DNA of 64,000 bases from Halobacillus ihumii. GTDB lineage: Bacteria > Bacillota > Bacilli > Bacillales > Halobacillaceae. Numbering within the stretch: position 1 is the stretch's first letter; each line of letters opens with the position of its first letter. Below, one piece after another: positions 25,744 to 36,436 of the stretch. Under the pieces are notes generated by a model that saw only the letters and a list, made by a program, of their open reading frames with translations, was not told the origin of the DNA and did no database searches. Position numbers and translations under genes: made by a program. The stretch is taken from NCBI RefSeq assembly GCF_902726645.1, contig NZ_CACVAO010000001.1, positions 2,836,764 through 2,900,763 of the forward strand, read 5' to 3'.

Positions 25744-25822
25744 TGCAGATGATCCATAATCATCTGCACAAATTCTAAAGCCAAGCCGGCAGAATCTGCG
25801 TATTCTGCCGGCTTGGTCTATT
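25744..25822 (+). terminator. Two consecutive hairpins after the flotillin gene
   Basis: TGCAGATGAT/ATCATCTGCA (25744-25768) is followed by a 15-bp stem CCAAGCCGGCAGAAT/ATTCTGCCGGCTTGG (25781-25816) and TCTATTTTG. The second is the probable terminator. Confidence 0.7.
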
Positions 25823-25912
25823 TTGTCGAGTATTGACAACTGCTTTACAGAGAGGTAGTTTGATGATAACTTAATATTTAGAAAATTATAAAATAATGAA
25901 CAACTCCACAGG

Positions 25913-25946
25913 ATCCAGTTAACTTTTTAACTGGATTTATTTTTCC
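25913..25946 (+). terminator. Hairpin with T-tract upstream of the amidohydrolase gene
   Basis: ATCCAGTTAA and TTAACTGGAT form a perfect 10-bp stem with a 4-nt loop, followed by TTATTTTTCC. It lies 40 nt before the amidohydrolase start, so it may terminate an upstream leader. No known riboswitch or T-box is recognisable ahead of it. Confidence 0.5.
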
Positions 25947-25985
25947 TATTGGGAGAGGCGTTCACGTAGGAGGGAGCAGAAAAAC

Positions 25986-27620
25986 ATGAGGAAACCTGAT
26001 TTGATTTTCTTCAACGGCGATGTATTGACAATGGATGATTCATTTCCTCAAGCCAGTGCTGTGGCAGTGAAAGATGGAATGATTGCAGCTGTTGGGGACG
26101 AGTCATATGTGTTCGACTGGAAAACGGAACAGACAGAAATCATCGATTTAAACGGAAAAACGCTAATGCCTGGATTCATCGAAAGTCACATTCACCCAAC
26201 CATTTACGGAAGTACGCTGCTTGAGATTGACTGCAGGCCAGAAATCGCTCCTTCGATGGAAGACCTTTTACACAAGGTAAGCGAAGAGGCAGTGAAAACT
26301 CCTGAAGGTGAATGGATACGAGGGTTTGGCTGGGATGATAGTAAGTTAGCAGAAAAGCGAAATCCGACACGGTGGGAATTGGATGAAGCTGCTCCTAACC
26401 ATCCGGTAGTGTTGAAAAGATCTTGTGCTCATATGGCCGTAGCGAATTCCAAGGCGCTTGAGCTGAGTGGGATTACAGAAGAAACGTCTGATCCTTCTGG
26501 CGGTCATATTGAACGAGACGAACATGGAAACTTAACGGGATTACTTCAGGAAAAAGCGCAAGGGCTGCTAGATGTTCCTCGTTACGACCTTGAAGACATT
26601 GCCAAAGGAATGAGGCTGGCTCAGCAGCAATTCGCTGAATGGGGAATCACGACTGTTCATGATATGTCGACTCAAACAGCAGACCTGCAACTATTTCAGT
26701 ATTTGCAGAAGCGAAATGAATTAAGAGTCAGAGTGCGGCCATGGATATGGGCGATTGATCAAAATGGCTTTGACGGTTCGTTAGATGAAGTGTTAAAGGT
26801 GGGGTTGAGAAGTGGATTCGGGAATGATCTTGTGAAAATTCAAGGTATGAAATTTATGCTGGATGGAAGCGTGGGCGGGAAAACTGCAGCCGTGTACGAG
26901 CCCTACGCAGGAACAGAGGAAAAAGGGATTCTGTATAATGCGGCAGAAGAAATCTATCCGCTCATGCAAAAGGCGATAGAAGCGGGACTGCGGGTAGCGG
27001 TTCATGCGATTGGAGACCGTGCGATTGAGGTGGCGATCGAATCATTCGAACAGATACATAACAACACGAACATAACAGACATGCGCAACAGGATCGAGCA
27101 TTGCGTCATGCCGACAGCCGCTCATTTGAAGCGCATGAAGAACTTAAAGCTGGTGGCAGCCTCTTCGATAGGCTTCCTGTACCATATTGGTGATAATTAT
27201 ATGGCTAAACTAGGGACGGAGCGCATGGACGGGATTTTTCCGCACAAGTCTTATAAAGACTATGAAATTGTCGCACCAGGTAATTCCGACTTGCCTGTTA
27301 ATAACGGTAATCCATGGCAGGGAATATACAGTGCCGTCACGAGAAAAACGTCCAGTGGACAGGTTGTGGCTCAAGGAGAACAGGTTTCCGTCTGGGATGC
27401 GTTGAAAGCGTTTACGACAGATGCGGCCTACAGCTCTTGTGAAGAGCAGCTGCTTGGGATCATTAAAGCAGGTGCGAAGGCTGACCTTATCGTTCTTACT
27501 GAAAATCCGCTTGAGATTAAGCCCGAACAATTAAAAGAATTGAAGGTGCAGCAAACGTATATGGAAGGCGAATTGACGTTCAGTCAAAGCCAGTCGTATC
27601 AAAAAGCCTTGAAAGGGTGA
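25986..27620 (+). CDS. YtcJ-type amidohydrolase
   Basis: Predicted 544-aa metal-dependent amidohydrolase (amidohydrolase family 3). Visible are FNGDVLTMD at the start, the metal-binding ESHIHPTIYG, VVLKRSCAHMAVANSKAL, the KFMLDGSVGGKTAAVYEPY region, AVHAIGDRAIEVAIE and NRIEHC. AGGAGGG precedes the ATG. It is 4 nt upstream of a sodium:solute symporter gene, suggesting import and hydrolysis of one amide or carbamate substrate (inference; substrate unknown). Confidence 0.85.
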   Translation: MRKPDLIFFNGDVLTMDDSFPQASAVAVKDGMIAAVGDESYVFDWKTEQTEIIDLNGKTLMPGFIESHIHPTIYGSTLLEIDCRPEIAPSMEDLLHKVSEEAVKTPEGEWIRGFGWDDSKLAEKRNPTRWELDEAAPNHPVVLKRSCAHMAVANSKALELSGITEETSDPSGGHIERDEHGNLTGLLQEKAQGLLDVPRYDLEDIAKGMRLAQQQFAEWGITTVHDMSTQTADLQLFQYLQKRNELRVRVRPWIWAIDQNGFDGSLDEVLKVGLRSGFGNDLVKIQGMKFMLDGSVGGKTAAVYEPYAGTEEKGILYNAAEEIYPLMQKAIEAGLRVAVHAIGDRAIEVAIESFEQIHNNTNITDMRNRIEHCVMPTAAHLKRMKNLKLVAASSIGFLYHIGDNYMAKLGTERMDGIFPHKSYKDYEIVAPGNSDLPVNNGNPWQGIYSAVTRKTSSGQVVAQGEQVSVWDALKAFTTDAAYSSCEEQLLGIIKAGAKADLIVLTENPLEIKPEQLKELKVQQTYMEGELTFSQSQSYQKALKG

Positions 27621-27624
27621 TGGG

Positions 27625-29073
27625 ATGTTTTCTGAACAACAGCAAACGATATTGTTTTTCATCGTAGTTGTCTATTTTTTCTTTTTATTTGGTCTTTCCC
27701 TCTATATTAATAGGAAAATTAAAACGTACGATGATTATAATGTGGCCGGGCGGACGATATCACTCATCCCGCTCATCTTAACCTTTACAGGAACAGCGAT
27801 TGGCGGTTCCATTTTGCTTGGCTACATGACGAATGGTTATTTATACGGAATGGGGCAGCAGTGGCTTGCGATTGGATTTACGTTAACATCAATCATTTTG
27901 GCGTTTGCTATGTTAAAGCGAATTAGGATTTTAGGTGAAAAATATAATATGGTAACGATCGGAGATTTCACGGCATTGCGGTTCGGGGAAGCGGCTCGAA
28001 TCCCAACTATGCTGAGCATACTTGTCGCCTATTGTTCCATCACTGGCATGCAATTTGTAGCGATAGCAACGATCTTGAATTTGACAGTTGACTTAAGTAT
28101 GACGACAGGCATTCTAATCAGCTGGGTGTTATTAACGCTGAAAACGTACTTCGGCGGATTAGTTTCAGTTATCTGGCAGGATGCGATTCATGGTACGATT
28201 CAAACAATCGGAGTCGCGGTGCTGCTTGTTGCCGTGTGGATGGCTTCTGGTGGATGGAGTACTGTTACAGAAAATGCAGCTGCTATGGGCAGTCCGAATG
28301 CGCTTAGTATTTTTAATATTTCTCCCTACAACTTCTTTGTTTTTTTATTTACGATTGGGGCTTATCAGTTCGTCAGACAGGATTTGTGGCAGCGCTTCTG
28401 GGCTGCCAAGGATATTAACATTGCCAGGAATGGGTACTGGGCCGCGATTATCCTTGGGTTTCTGACAGCAAGCGGAGTGATTGTCATTGGCGTTCTAGGG
28501 AAGTTCGGCATGCAAATGACAGACATTGACCCGACTTTAATTTATTATGAACTGAGTGCTGCCGTACTGCCATTTGCGCTCGTTGTCATTATGGTTATTG
28601 TTCTGCTGGCCACAGTCATTTCCTGTGCCGATTCCTTTTTTCTGGCAGCTTCAACATCTATTGTCAATGATCTCGTTAAACCGAGGCTGGGTGGTAAGTC
28701 CGATCAACATAACATGCTATTATACAGTCGCTTATCAGTCGCAGCCGTATCGGTCATTGCTGTGCTATTAGCTCTTTATATTCCTACTTTGGTTACTCTT
28801 TGGGTAACTGGTAGTGCGATGCTCGTTTCCGGATTACTAGCCCCCGTTTTGTTCGGCTTGTTTTGGAAAAAGACGACCAAAGCCGCAGGAGTATCAGGAA
28901 TGTGGCTGGGATTGTCAGTGGCAGTGATTTGGCAAATTGCAGGTCACCCGTTTGGTGCTCATCCAGTCTTCATTGGATTTCCTCTATCGATTATCACCGT
29001 TATTGCAGTGACCTTGTTTTCTAGACAAGAAAAGGAAAACGCCATGTATGAGGAGTTTAGAAAGACGGTTTAA
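27625..29073 (+). CDS. Sodium:solute symporter (SSS family)
   Basis: Predicted 482-aa transporter with about 13 transmembrane helices. Family landmarks include DDYNVAGRTISLIPLILTFTGTAIGG, TSIILAFAMLKRIR and SCADSFFLAASTSIVNDLV near residue 335. It starts 4 nt after the amidohydrolase stop, with GGGTGATGGGATG as overlapping signal. A metabolite linked to the amidohydrolase is the likely cargo. The specificity is not visible. Confidence 0.87.
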   Translation: MFSEQQQTILFFIVVVYFFFLFGLSLYINRKIKTYDDYNVAGRTISLIPLILTFTGTAIGGSILLGYMTNGYLYGMGQQWLAIGFTLTSIILAFAMLKRIRILGEKYNMVTIGDFTALRFGEAARIPTMLSILVAYCSITGMQFVAIATILNLTVDLSMTTGILISWVLLTLKTYFGGLVSVIWQDAIHGTIQTIGVAVLLVAVWMASGGWSTVTENAAAMGSPNALSIFNISPYNFFVFLFTIGAYQFVRQDLWQRFWAAKDINIARNGYWAAIILGFLTASGVIVIGVLGKFGMQMTDIDPTLIYYELSAAVLPFALVVIMVIVLLATVISCADSFFLAASTSIVNDLVKPRLGGKSDQHNMLLYSRLSVAAVSVIAVLLALYIPTLVTLWVTGSAMLVSGLLAPVLFGLFWKKTTKAAGVSGMWLGLSVAVIWQIAGHPFGAHPVFIGFPLSIITVIAVTLFSRQEKENAMYEEFRKTV

Positions 29074-29189
29074 TTTTGGAGATGCCGGATCGATTGCAAT
29101 TCAATAACTTCATCTTTGGGACTTCTCATAATAACGATTGGGGATTAAAAAACAGTGAGGAACGCATGCTATAGGTTGAGGTGATGACT

Positions 29190-29390
29190 TTGAAGAAACA
29201 GCCCAAGAAGACATTCGATTTCCCCACACAGGCAAATACAAATGGTGAAATAAGTGTAAGAACCGGCCCCAATAGTTTAGGGGAGAAAGACTGGTTTGCC
29301 GGAGATTCCGTAGATGAACATATGGAATTGGAAGCTGCCAATGCAGAACTTGCTGAAAAGGAAATATCTCAAACGTTCAATAATTCGTAA
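29190..29390 (+). CDS. Small hydrophilic protein of unknown function
   Basis: Predicted 66-aa acidic protein (GPNSLGEKDWFAGDSVDEHMELEAANAELAEKE). The GAGGTGAT ribosome binding site at 29178 fits a TTG start at 29190 (8-nt spacing) better than the GTG at 29181 or ATG at 29184, which lie inside it. I know no family. A terminator hairpin follows. Confidence 0.5.
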   Translation: MKKQPKKTFDFPTQANTNGEISVRTGPNSLGEKDWFAGDSVDEHMELEAANAELAEKEISQTFNNS

Positions 29391-29413
29391 CAACGAGTAG
29401 AAAAAAGCCTGAA

Positions 29414-29443
29414 AATCCAGCAGTGTATAGAACACTGCTGGAT
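29414..29443. terminator. Bidirectional terminator
   Basis: AATCCAGCAGTGT pairs with ACACTGCTGGATT around a 4-nt loop. It sits between the converging small gene and pbuX. Confidence 0.75.
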
Positions 29444-29464
29444 TCCAGTTTAGCAAGGTTATGA

Positions 29465-31610
<2,146 letters not shown>

Positions 31611-31691
31611 CACCCGATAAAGAAAAAATAAGGTTTACAAAAATTTGGTTGGAAACACTGTCAAATTATTTACAGCCATATTGCCGCTTTG

Positions 31692-32639
31692 TCAATCCGT
31701 TAAAAACTGATGAATGTTATGAAACACGAGTTCACGGATTTGTTTTGATTCATTAAATAACGAATGCTTTCCGTCTTCTATATGAACGATCTTTAGATGG
31801 GGAAATTTTTTACTGATAAAATGGAGATTATGCTTCCAGGCCACTGTGTCATCTTTAGTGCCTTGAATGACACAAGTCTCCATTCCTGTTGAGCGATAGG
31901 TTTGGATGTTTTCGTTCCAACGTATCAGTGCATTCAGCCATTCTAATGGGATGGTTTCAGGTTGTAATGGATCTTTACGGACAAACTTTAAATAGGCTTG
32001 GTTTGATGAATTTTCCCGGTATCGTCTATGAACACTTTTGATAAAGGGGAAAAGTTTAATCAGGTAAAACGCTAATTTTGTTAAACACCAATGATTGGAT
32101 TGAACGAGCGGTGCCACCAGAACAGCTTTATCGAAATTATGATCGCGATGTTGTAATACATAATTGATTGCGATGGCGCCCCCGGTACTATGCCCTATAA
32201 TATAAAACGGTCCGGCCATCTCATCCCTTGCTTTTTTCATTAATTTTTCTAACGTTAAAACATAATTGGAGAAGTGATCGATTGAAGCAGCTTCCCCTTC
32301 TGACAATCCATGCCCCTGTAAATCATAACTGACCACACGGTAGTGATGGTCGTTTAGAAATTGAATGATATTTCTTAAGTAACCGACATGCTCCAAGTAT
32401 CCGTGCAGTAAAAAAACAGTCGCTTTACTTTGCTTTGGGTTAAAAATCTGGACAGCGATTTCCTGTTCATCAATTTCCATCTTCCCAAAATGAAAATCCA
32501 CATTCTCTATATCAAATCCATAGTAGTTCAGGTACCTTTGAATATCCATTGTTTTCTCAACGGGACGGTCAAAGTCTATTCGCTGCTCCCAACTTGATAA
32601 GCGTTCCAACACATTTCTAATTTCCTTGTTGTCATTCAT
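31692..32639 (-). CDS. Alpha/beta hydrolase (monoglyceride lipase/lysophospholipase-like)
   Basis: Predicted 315-aa cytosolic hydrolase of the serine aminopeptidase S33 type. FLLHGYLEHVGYL forms the oxyanion region, YIIGHSTGGAIA holds nucleophile Ser151, GTKDDTVAW supplies the acid, and EDGKHSLFNE holds the catalytic His. AAGGAG lies 10 nt before ATG 32639. The substrate is probably a lipid ester, but this is inferred from family resemblance. Confidence 0.82.
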   Translation of the reverse strand: MNDNKEIRNVLERLSSWEQRIDFDRPVEKTMDIQRYLNYYGFDIENVDFHFGKMEIDEQEIAVQIFNPKQSKATVFLLHGYLEHVGYLRNIIQFLNDHHYRVVSYDLQGHGLSEGEAASIDHFSNYVLTLEKLMKKARDEMAGPFYIIGHSTGGAIAINYVLQHRDHNFDKAVLVAPLVQSNHWCLTKLAFYLIKLFPFIKSVHRRYRENSSNQAYLKFVRKDPLQPETIPLEWLNALIRWNENIQTYRSTGMETCVIQGTKDDTVAWKHNLHFISKKFPHLKIVHIEDGKHSLFNESKQIRELVFHNIHQFLTD

Positions 32640-32697
32640 AAGAGGTTTTCTCCTTGTAAGCTGAGCCTCGTGCAATCATCGAATTAAACCATCTTGT

Positions 32698-33555
32698 TTA
32701 ACGTTTTCGAAGGCGGTCTGAGGATTGAATCTGGACGATCATTTGGCCGTTTTTTGATGTAGCTCGGATTAGAATGGGCTGGTTATATTCATTTTTAAAA
32801 GTAAAGTCCGGACCATACCAGCTGACTGTGGCATCTCGTCCCTTAGGTACATAAGGGACCTCCCGACTATGGGAGTAGCGCTCGACAATTTCAAGGCCGG
32901 CTTCATCTACAGCGTTATATAATGTAGAGGAAACCTGACAAATCCCGCCTCCAATATCTTCTGACAGTTCACCTTTTACAATGACAGGCGCACGCATATA
33001 TCCTTTTTCCTCCGTCCGTTTTCCCACAACCTGATTAAACGAAAACAATTCACCTGGAAAGACAACGTGGTTATTAATCGCTTCAGTCGCAAGAGAAATG
33101 TTGTTCGTCCGTTCGCGATTGCCTTTTTTAAAAAAAGTTTGGTAGGCTCCGATTTGATTTGTTCTAATGTCCGCAAGTAATTCACCATCTACTTGGGGGT
33201 AATCTTGAATCATTGGTACTTTCGTCTCTACTTCTTCATGGGAGTAAAAATAATCGAGAAATTGTCTGCTTAATTTAGCACGATTCACTTTCGTACCGGC
33301 CTTGCCTTGAACAATCGTTCCGTTTTCATCGATTGTAGCATTCACAGGCTCCTTAGATAATTTGCTGTCGATTTCATCGATAAATGTTTCAAACCCTTGT
33401 TGATCCACAAACTTCTCGTCAAGGTAAGGGATCGTAAAGTCGGTTCTGCTGATCCTAGCCACCGTTTCCCCGTCGTGAGTAAGAGAGAAATAATCCGTCA
33501 TATCTTCCTGTGGCAGTATAAAAAATAAAAGAAAAGGGAGAATCATGATTTTCAT
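32698..33555 (-). CDS. VanW-family protein
   Basis: Predicted 285-aa secreted or membrane-anchored protein with a short hydrophobic N-terminus, a peptidoglycan-binding-like region and a C-terminal VanW domain. The VanW domain is clear in LATEAINNHVVFPGELFSFNQVVGKRTEEKGY, GGGICQVSSTLYNAVDEAGLEIVERYSHSREVPYVPKGRDATV. AGAGGTGTT precedes ATG 33555. Despite the name, this does not imply vancomycin resistance; it is a common cell-wall protein of Bacillaceae. Confidence 0.85.
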   Translation of the reverse strand: MKIMILPFLLFFILPQEDMTDYFSLTHDGETVARISRTDFTIPYLDEKFVDQQGFETFIDEIDSKLSKEPVNATIDENGTIVQGKAGTKVNRAKLSRQFLDYFYSHEEVETKVPMIQDYPQVDGELLADIRTNQIGAYQTFFKKGNRERTNNISLATEAINNHVVFPGELFSFNQVVGKRTEEKGYMRAPVIVKGELSEDIGGGICQVSSTLYNAVDEAGLEIVERYSHSREVPYVPKGRDATVSWYGPDFTFKNEYNQPILIRATSKNGQMIVQIQSSDRLRKR

Positions 33556-33632
33556 TTCCAACACCTCTGACAGTAGTATGAAGTAATGCCGCAAATTCAT
33601 GCACAGGAAGAGGGGGAATATCAGTGTTACTT

Positions 33633-34535
33633 TTATTGGAAATGGCTTGCTTTGAAGTTTTTTCTAGTGAGATCAATAAAGGATTGCAAAGGGATAGTAA
33701 TCAACTTATCTTTATGCCAGGCGATTTGAGTGAAAAAAGAAGAGGTAGGGTGATTCCATTTAAGTTCTTTGATCCGGCCTTCTTGCATTTCTCTATTCAC
33801 GACCATAGCAGGCAAAAAGGCTATACCTAACCCTGCTAATACACATTGCTTAATTGCCTCAATGCTTACGAATTTGAATTTATTAATGGATTGAACTCCT
33901 TGTTCTTTTAAGGAATCCTCCAAGATTGTACGATAAGAACATCCTTCGTCAGTTAGCAGAAGGGTTTCGTGCTCCAGATCGTCTGGAGTAATTTCTTGTT
34001 TCCGTGCCAATGAGTGTTCTGCAACTGCCACAAGTTTCATTTCTTCCTCGATAAGGGACTCGGTGATGAGTGAGTCTCCTGGTTTAGGGACATCCATAAT
34101 GAAAGCAATATCAAGCTCTCCCTTAAGAAGTTGTTCTTTTGCTGCTTCGTCTGAATGGGCAGGTTTAAAGATAAGTTTGACGTTTGGAAATTGACTTTTA
34201 AAGGCCGTTAAAATTGGAGGGAGACGATACGTGCACTGGCTTTCCTGTGCGCCAATGACGAGGGTCCCTGTCGGCTCCTTTAACTCGCCAGTCATTAACT
34301 TTGCTTCTTCAGTAAGTGTAATCATTTTGTCTGCATAACCTTTAAATTGGCGGCCCGCTTCTGTTAAAACTAATCGTTTCCCCAACCGTTCGAACAATAC
34401 TGTTCCCAGTTCACTTTCTAGTGCTTTAATCTGAGCGGTTACAGTGGACTGAGCAAAATTTAAGCTCTTGGCTGTTTGAGTGAAATTTAAAGTTTCCGCT
34501 GCCATCTTAAATGTAATCAATTGTTTGGTTTCCAT
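33633..34535 (-). CDS. LysR-family transcriptional regulator
   Basis: Predicted 300-aa regulator: an N-terminal winged helix (residues 1-60, TLNFTQTAKSLNFAQSTVTAQIKALE) and a substrate-binding domain. GGGGAGAAG precedes the ATG. It is divergently transcribed from an FMN reductase gene 130 nt away, the usual layout in which a LysR protein controls its neighbour. A PerR/Fur-like sequence lies in the shared promoter region. Confidence 0.88.
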   Translation of the reverse strand: METKQLITFKMAAETLNFTQTAKSLNFAQSTVTAQIKALESELGTVLFERLGKRLVLTEAGRQFKGYADKMITLTEEAKLMTGELKEPTGTLVIGAQESQCTYRLPPILTAFKSQFPNVKLIFKPAHSDEAAKEQLLKGELDIAFIMDVPKPGDSLITESLIEEEMKLVAVAEHSLARKQEITPDDLEHETLLLTDEGCSYRTILEDSLKEQGVQSINKFKFVSIEAIKQCVLAGLGIAFLPAMVVNREMQEGRIKELKWNHPTSSFFTQIAWHKDKLITIPLQSFIDLTRKNFKASHFQ

Positions 34536-34567
34536 ACAACTTCTCCCCTAATCAAAATTATCGATTA

Positions 34568-34582
34568 ATATAATCATTATTA
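34568..34582. promoter_or_regulatory. PerR/Fur-like box in divergent promoter region
   Basis: ATATAATCATTATTA matches 12 of the 14 fixed positions of the PerR consensus TTATAATNATTATAA and also resembles a Fur box. It lies between lysR and the NADPH:FMN reductase gene. In AT-rich DNA this may be chance. Confidence 0.35.
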
Positions 34583-34664
34583 TCATCTTTATTGATTTAT
34601 AAGTTCATTATAGTATAGAAGTGGAAGCAGGAAAAAAAGCAGTGAGGAAAGGGAGTAGATGAGC

Positions 34665-35210
34665 ATGTCAGTAGCCGTTATTTACGGAGGAACTCGTTCA
34701 AACGGGAATACAGAACAACTAACGGAACGGGTAATTAGCGAGATGGAAGCGGAGAAAATTGTATTGAAGGATTACGATATTCAGCCCATAGAAGATTACC
34801 GACACGATGAATCTGGTTTTCCAAGAGTAGGGGATGACTATAAACAACTTATAGATCGTATGCTCTCACATGATGTGATCATTTTTTCTACACCTATTTA
34901 CTGGTACGGAATGTCGGGAACGCTAAAGAATTTTATCGATCGATGGTCGCAGTCCATCAAGGAATATCCAAATTTTAAAGAGAGAATGGCTGAAAAACAG
35001 GCGTATGTTGTGGCAGTGGGCGGGGATATGCCGTTATTAAAAGGGCTTCCTCTAATACAGCAATTTCAGTATATCTTTAGTTTTGTTGGGGTTGCTTTTG
35101 AAGGTTATGTTCTTGGGGAGGGAAACAAACCAGGAGATATTCAAGAGGATGTGCAAGCGAAATTTGCCGCCCAACAGCTTCAGAAGAAAATTAAAAACGA
35201 ATTACGTTAG
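34665..35210 (+). CDS. NAD(P)H-dependent FMN reductase / flavodoxin-like oxidoreductase
   Basis: Predicted 181-aa flavodoxin-fold protein. AVIYGGTRSNGNTEQLTERV is the FMN-phosphate loop, IFSTPIYWYGMSGTLKNFIDRW the isoalloxazine-binding loop. GGGAG is 9 nt before ATG 34665; ATG 34659 is also in frame. Divergent LysR control is likely. The electron acceptor (flavin, quinone or azo compound) is not visible. Confidence 0.85.
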   Translation: MSVAVIYGGTRSNGNTEQLTERVISEMEAEKIVLKDYDIQPIEDYRHDESGFPRVGDDYKQLIDRMLSHDVIIFSTPIYWYGMSGTLKNFIDRWSQSIKEYPNFKERMAEKQAYVVAVGGDMPLLKGLPLIQQFQYIFSFVGVAFEGYVLGEGNKPGDIQEDVQAKFAAQQLQKKIKNELR

Positions 35211-35224
35211 CATTGATAAATATT

Positions 35225-35260
35225 AAAAGCCAGCGGTGAAGTGCCCCGCTGGCTTGTTTA
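35225..35260. terminator. Terminator between convergent genes
   Basis: AAGCCAGCGG and CCGCTGGCTT pair around a 9-nt loop, followed by GTTT. Confidence 0.7.
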
Positions 35261-35263
35261 CAG

Positions 35264-35788
35264 TTACTCAATTGTGAAGGAAGTCTTGGCTTTTAGCACG
35301 GGCTGAGTATGCAGGATAGCTGTAATTGAATATGTCCCCGGTTCCAAATCTTCCGGGATGGGCAGTTTGTATTCAATCTCTTCAGCTTGCTTTAATGTGA
35401 TCGGCTTTTTAGGCTCGTGTTGAGGCTGACTTTTTGAATTCTCAAAAACTGTATTTCCCTGAGGATCTGCAATGATGTAGTTGTAGGCAGTTTTTCCAGA
35501 GATGACGAGCTTCTGGACGCGTTCTGTTTGGTTCTTAATTTGAAAATAAGCATGTTTTTCGCTGACTTTAAGGTTTGTCTCTAATTTTCCTGCGACAATA
35601 CCTCCGGGACGGTCCGGTTTGGAATCTTCCTGGCTCCCATTCGAGTTGTTCTGGTCACCATTTACCTCCTCTGCTTTGTCGTCATTTGCGTTGTTGTCGG
35701 TGTTAGTTTGGCTGTCTTGTTGTTGACCGCAGGCTGATAGAACAATTCCCACTATCAAAAATGCCGTTAATAAAATCATGATTCTCAT
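35264..35788 (-). CDS. Lipoprotein with BsuPI-like domain
   Basis: Predicted 174-aa lipoprotein. The signal peptide ends in the lipobox LSAC with Cys20. An Asn/Asp/Gln-rich linker follows, and a beta-rich BsuPI-type domain (KVSEKHAYFQIKNQTERVQKLVISG, PEDLEPGTYSITAIL) ends the protein. The domain is named after an intracellular protease inhibitor of Bacillus, but the lipobox places this one outside the membrane. The start is uncertain between ATG 35800 and ATG 35788. Confidence 0.75.
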   Translation of the reverse strand: MRIMILLTAFLIVGIVLSACGQQQDSQTNTDNNANDDKAEEVNGDQNNSNGSQEDSKPDRPGGIVAGKLETNLKVSEKHAYFQIKNQTERVQKLVISGKTAYNYIIADPQGNTVFENSKSQPQHEPKKPITLKQAEEIEYKLPIPEDLEPGTYSITAILHTQPVLKAKTSFTIE

Positions 35789-35878
35789 GGGACTTCCCAT
35801 CCTTTCTAGATCACACCAATTTGTTATCTCTATTTTACTCGAAAAGGTGACAAAGTAACAATTTGTTGTTGATAAAGC

Positions 35879-36004
35879 CCTAACGAAGGGGCATAGTACC
35901 GTGTCTCAAAATTATAGCGCCCTGTCTCGGAATTATAAAGACCTAACTAAAAGAGATAACTTCCTAACGCATGAACATTGCGGCCTAACTCCAAATTAAA
36001 CGAT
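35879..36004. repeat. 21-nt tandem array B (6 units)
   Basis: Units begin at 35879, 35900, 35921, 35942, 35963 and 35984, exactly 21 nt apart: CCTAAC, CGTGTC, CCTGTC, CCTAAC, CCTAAC, CCTAAC. Several continue TCAAAATTATAGCG-like. CGTGTCTCAAAATTATAGCG here closely matches CTTGTCTCAAAATGATAACG on the minus strand of array A. It lies between the divergent lipoprotein and ars genes. Confidence 0.85.
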
Positions 36005-36035
36005 TCAAAGGGGGCGACAAGTTTTATTGTGAATC

Positions 36036-36055
36036 ATATAAGCATATGCTAATAT
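36036..36055. promoter_or_regulatory. Probable ArsR operator
   Basis: ATATAAGCATATGCTAATAT is a near-perfect inverted repeat (18 of 20 positions symmetric) just before the arsR gene, the usual position for ArsR autorepression. Confidence 0.7.
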
Positions 36056-36078
36056 ACTAATTGAGCGAGGTGATGTTC

Positions 36079-36426
36079 ATGGAAAAAACAAAGATTGAGC
36101 TAGAAAACGCTGCCCAAACATTGAAACTTCTGGGTGATAGAACACGCTTAACCATTATGGGATTAATAAAAGATGGAGAGTGCTGCGTGTGTGAATTTGT
36201 GGAAGTACTCCAAATGAGTCAGCCTTCCATTAGCCAGCATTTAAGAAAGCTTCGCGATGCTGGGCTTGTGAAAGAACAACGGAGGGGGCAATGGATCTTT
36301 TACACAATAAACACTGCTCATCCAACATTTCCGATCGTTCAACAGATTTTAGAGCAGATTCCAGATCAAAAAGAGAAATTACGCGCATTGGAGGAAGCGG
36401 GTTTACGTATACAATGCGGTTCGTAG
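36079..36426 (+). CDS. arsR: ArsR-family arsenic-responsive repressor
   Basis: Predicted 115-aa winged-helix repressor. [16 protein letters not shown], the metal-sensing ECCVCEF (CxC motif), [19 protein letters not shown] (recognition helix) and [11 protein letters not shown] wing are all visible. GCGAGGTGA is placed for ATG 36079; ATG 36073 is also in frame. First gene of arsRBC, behind a palindromic operator. Confidence 0.93.
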   Translation: MEKTKIELENAAQTLKLLGDRTRLTIMGLIKDGECCVCEFVEVLQMSQPSISQHLRKLRDAGLVKEQRRGQWIFYTINTAHPTFPIVQQILEQIPDQKEKLRALEEAGLRIQCGS

Positions 36427-36436
36427 GGGGATTCAA

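Noticed and set aside
25865..25985. T-box or riboswitch before the amidohydrolase gene
   Set aside because: There is a terminator-like hairpin, but no specifier loop, T-box sequence or known aptamer motif.
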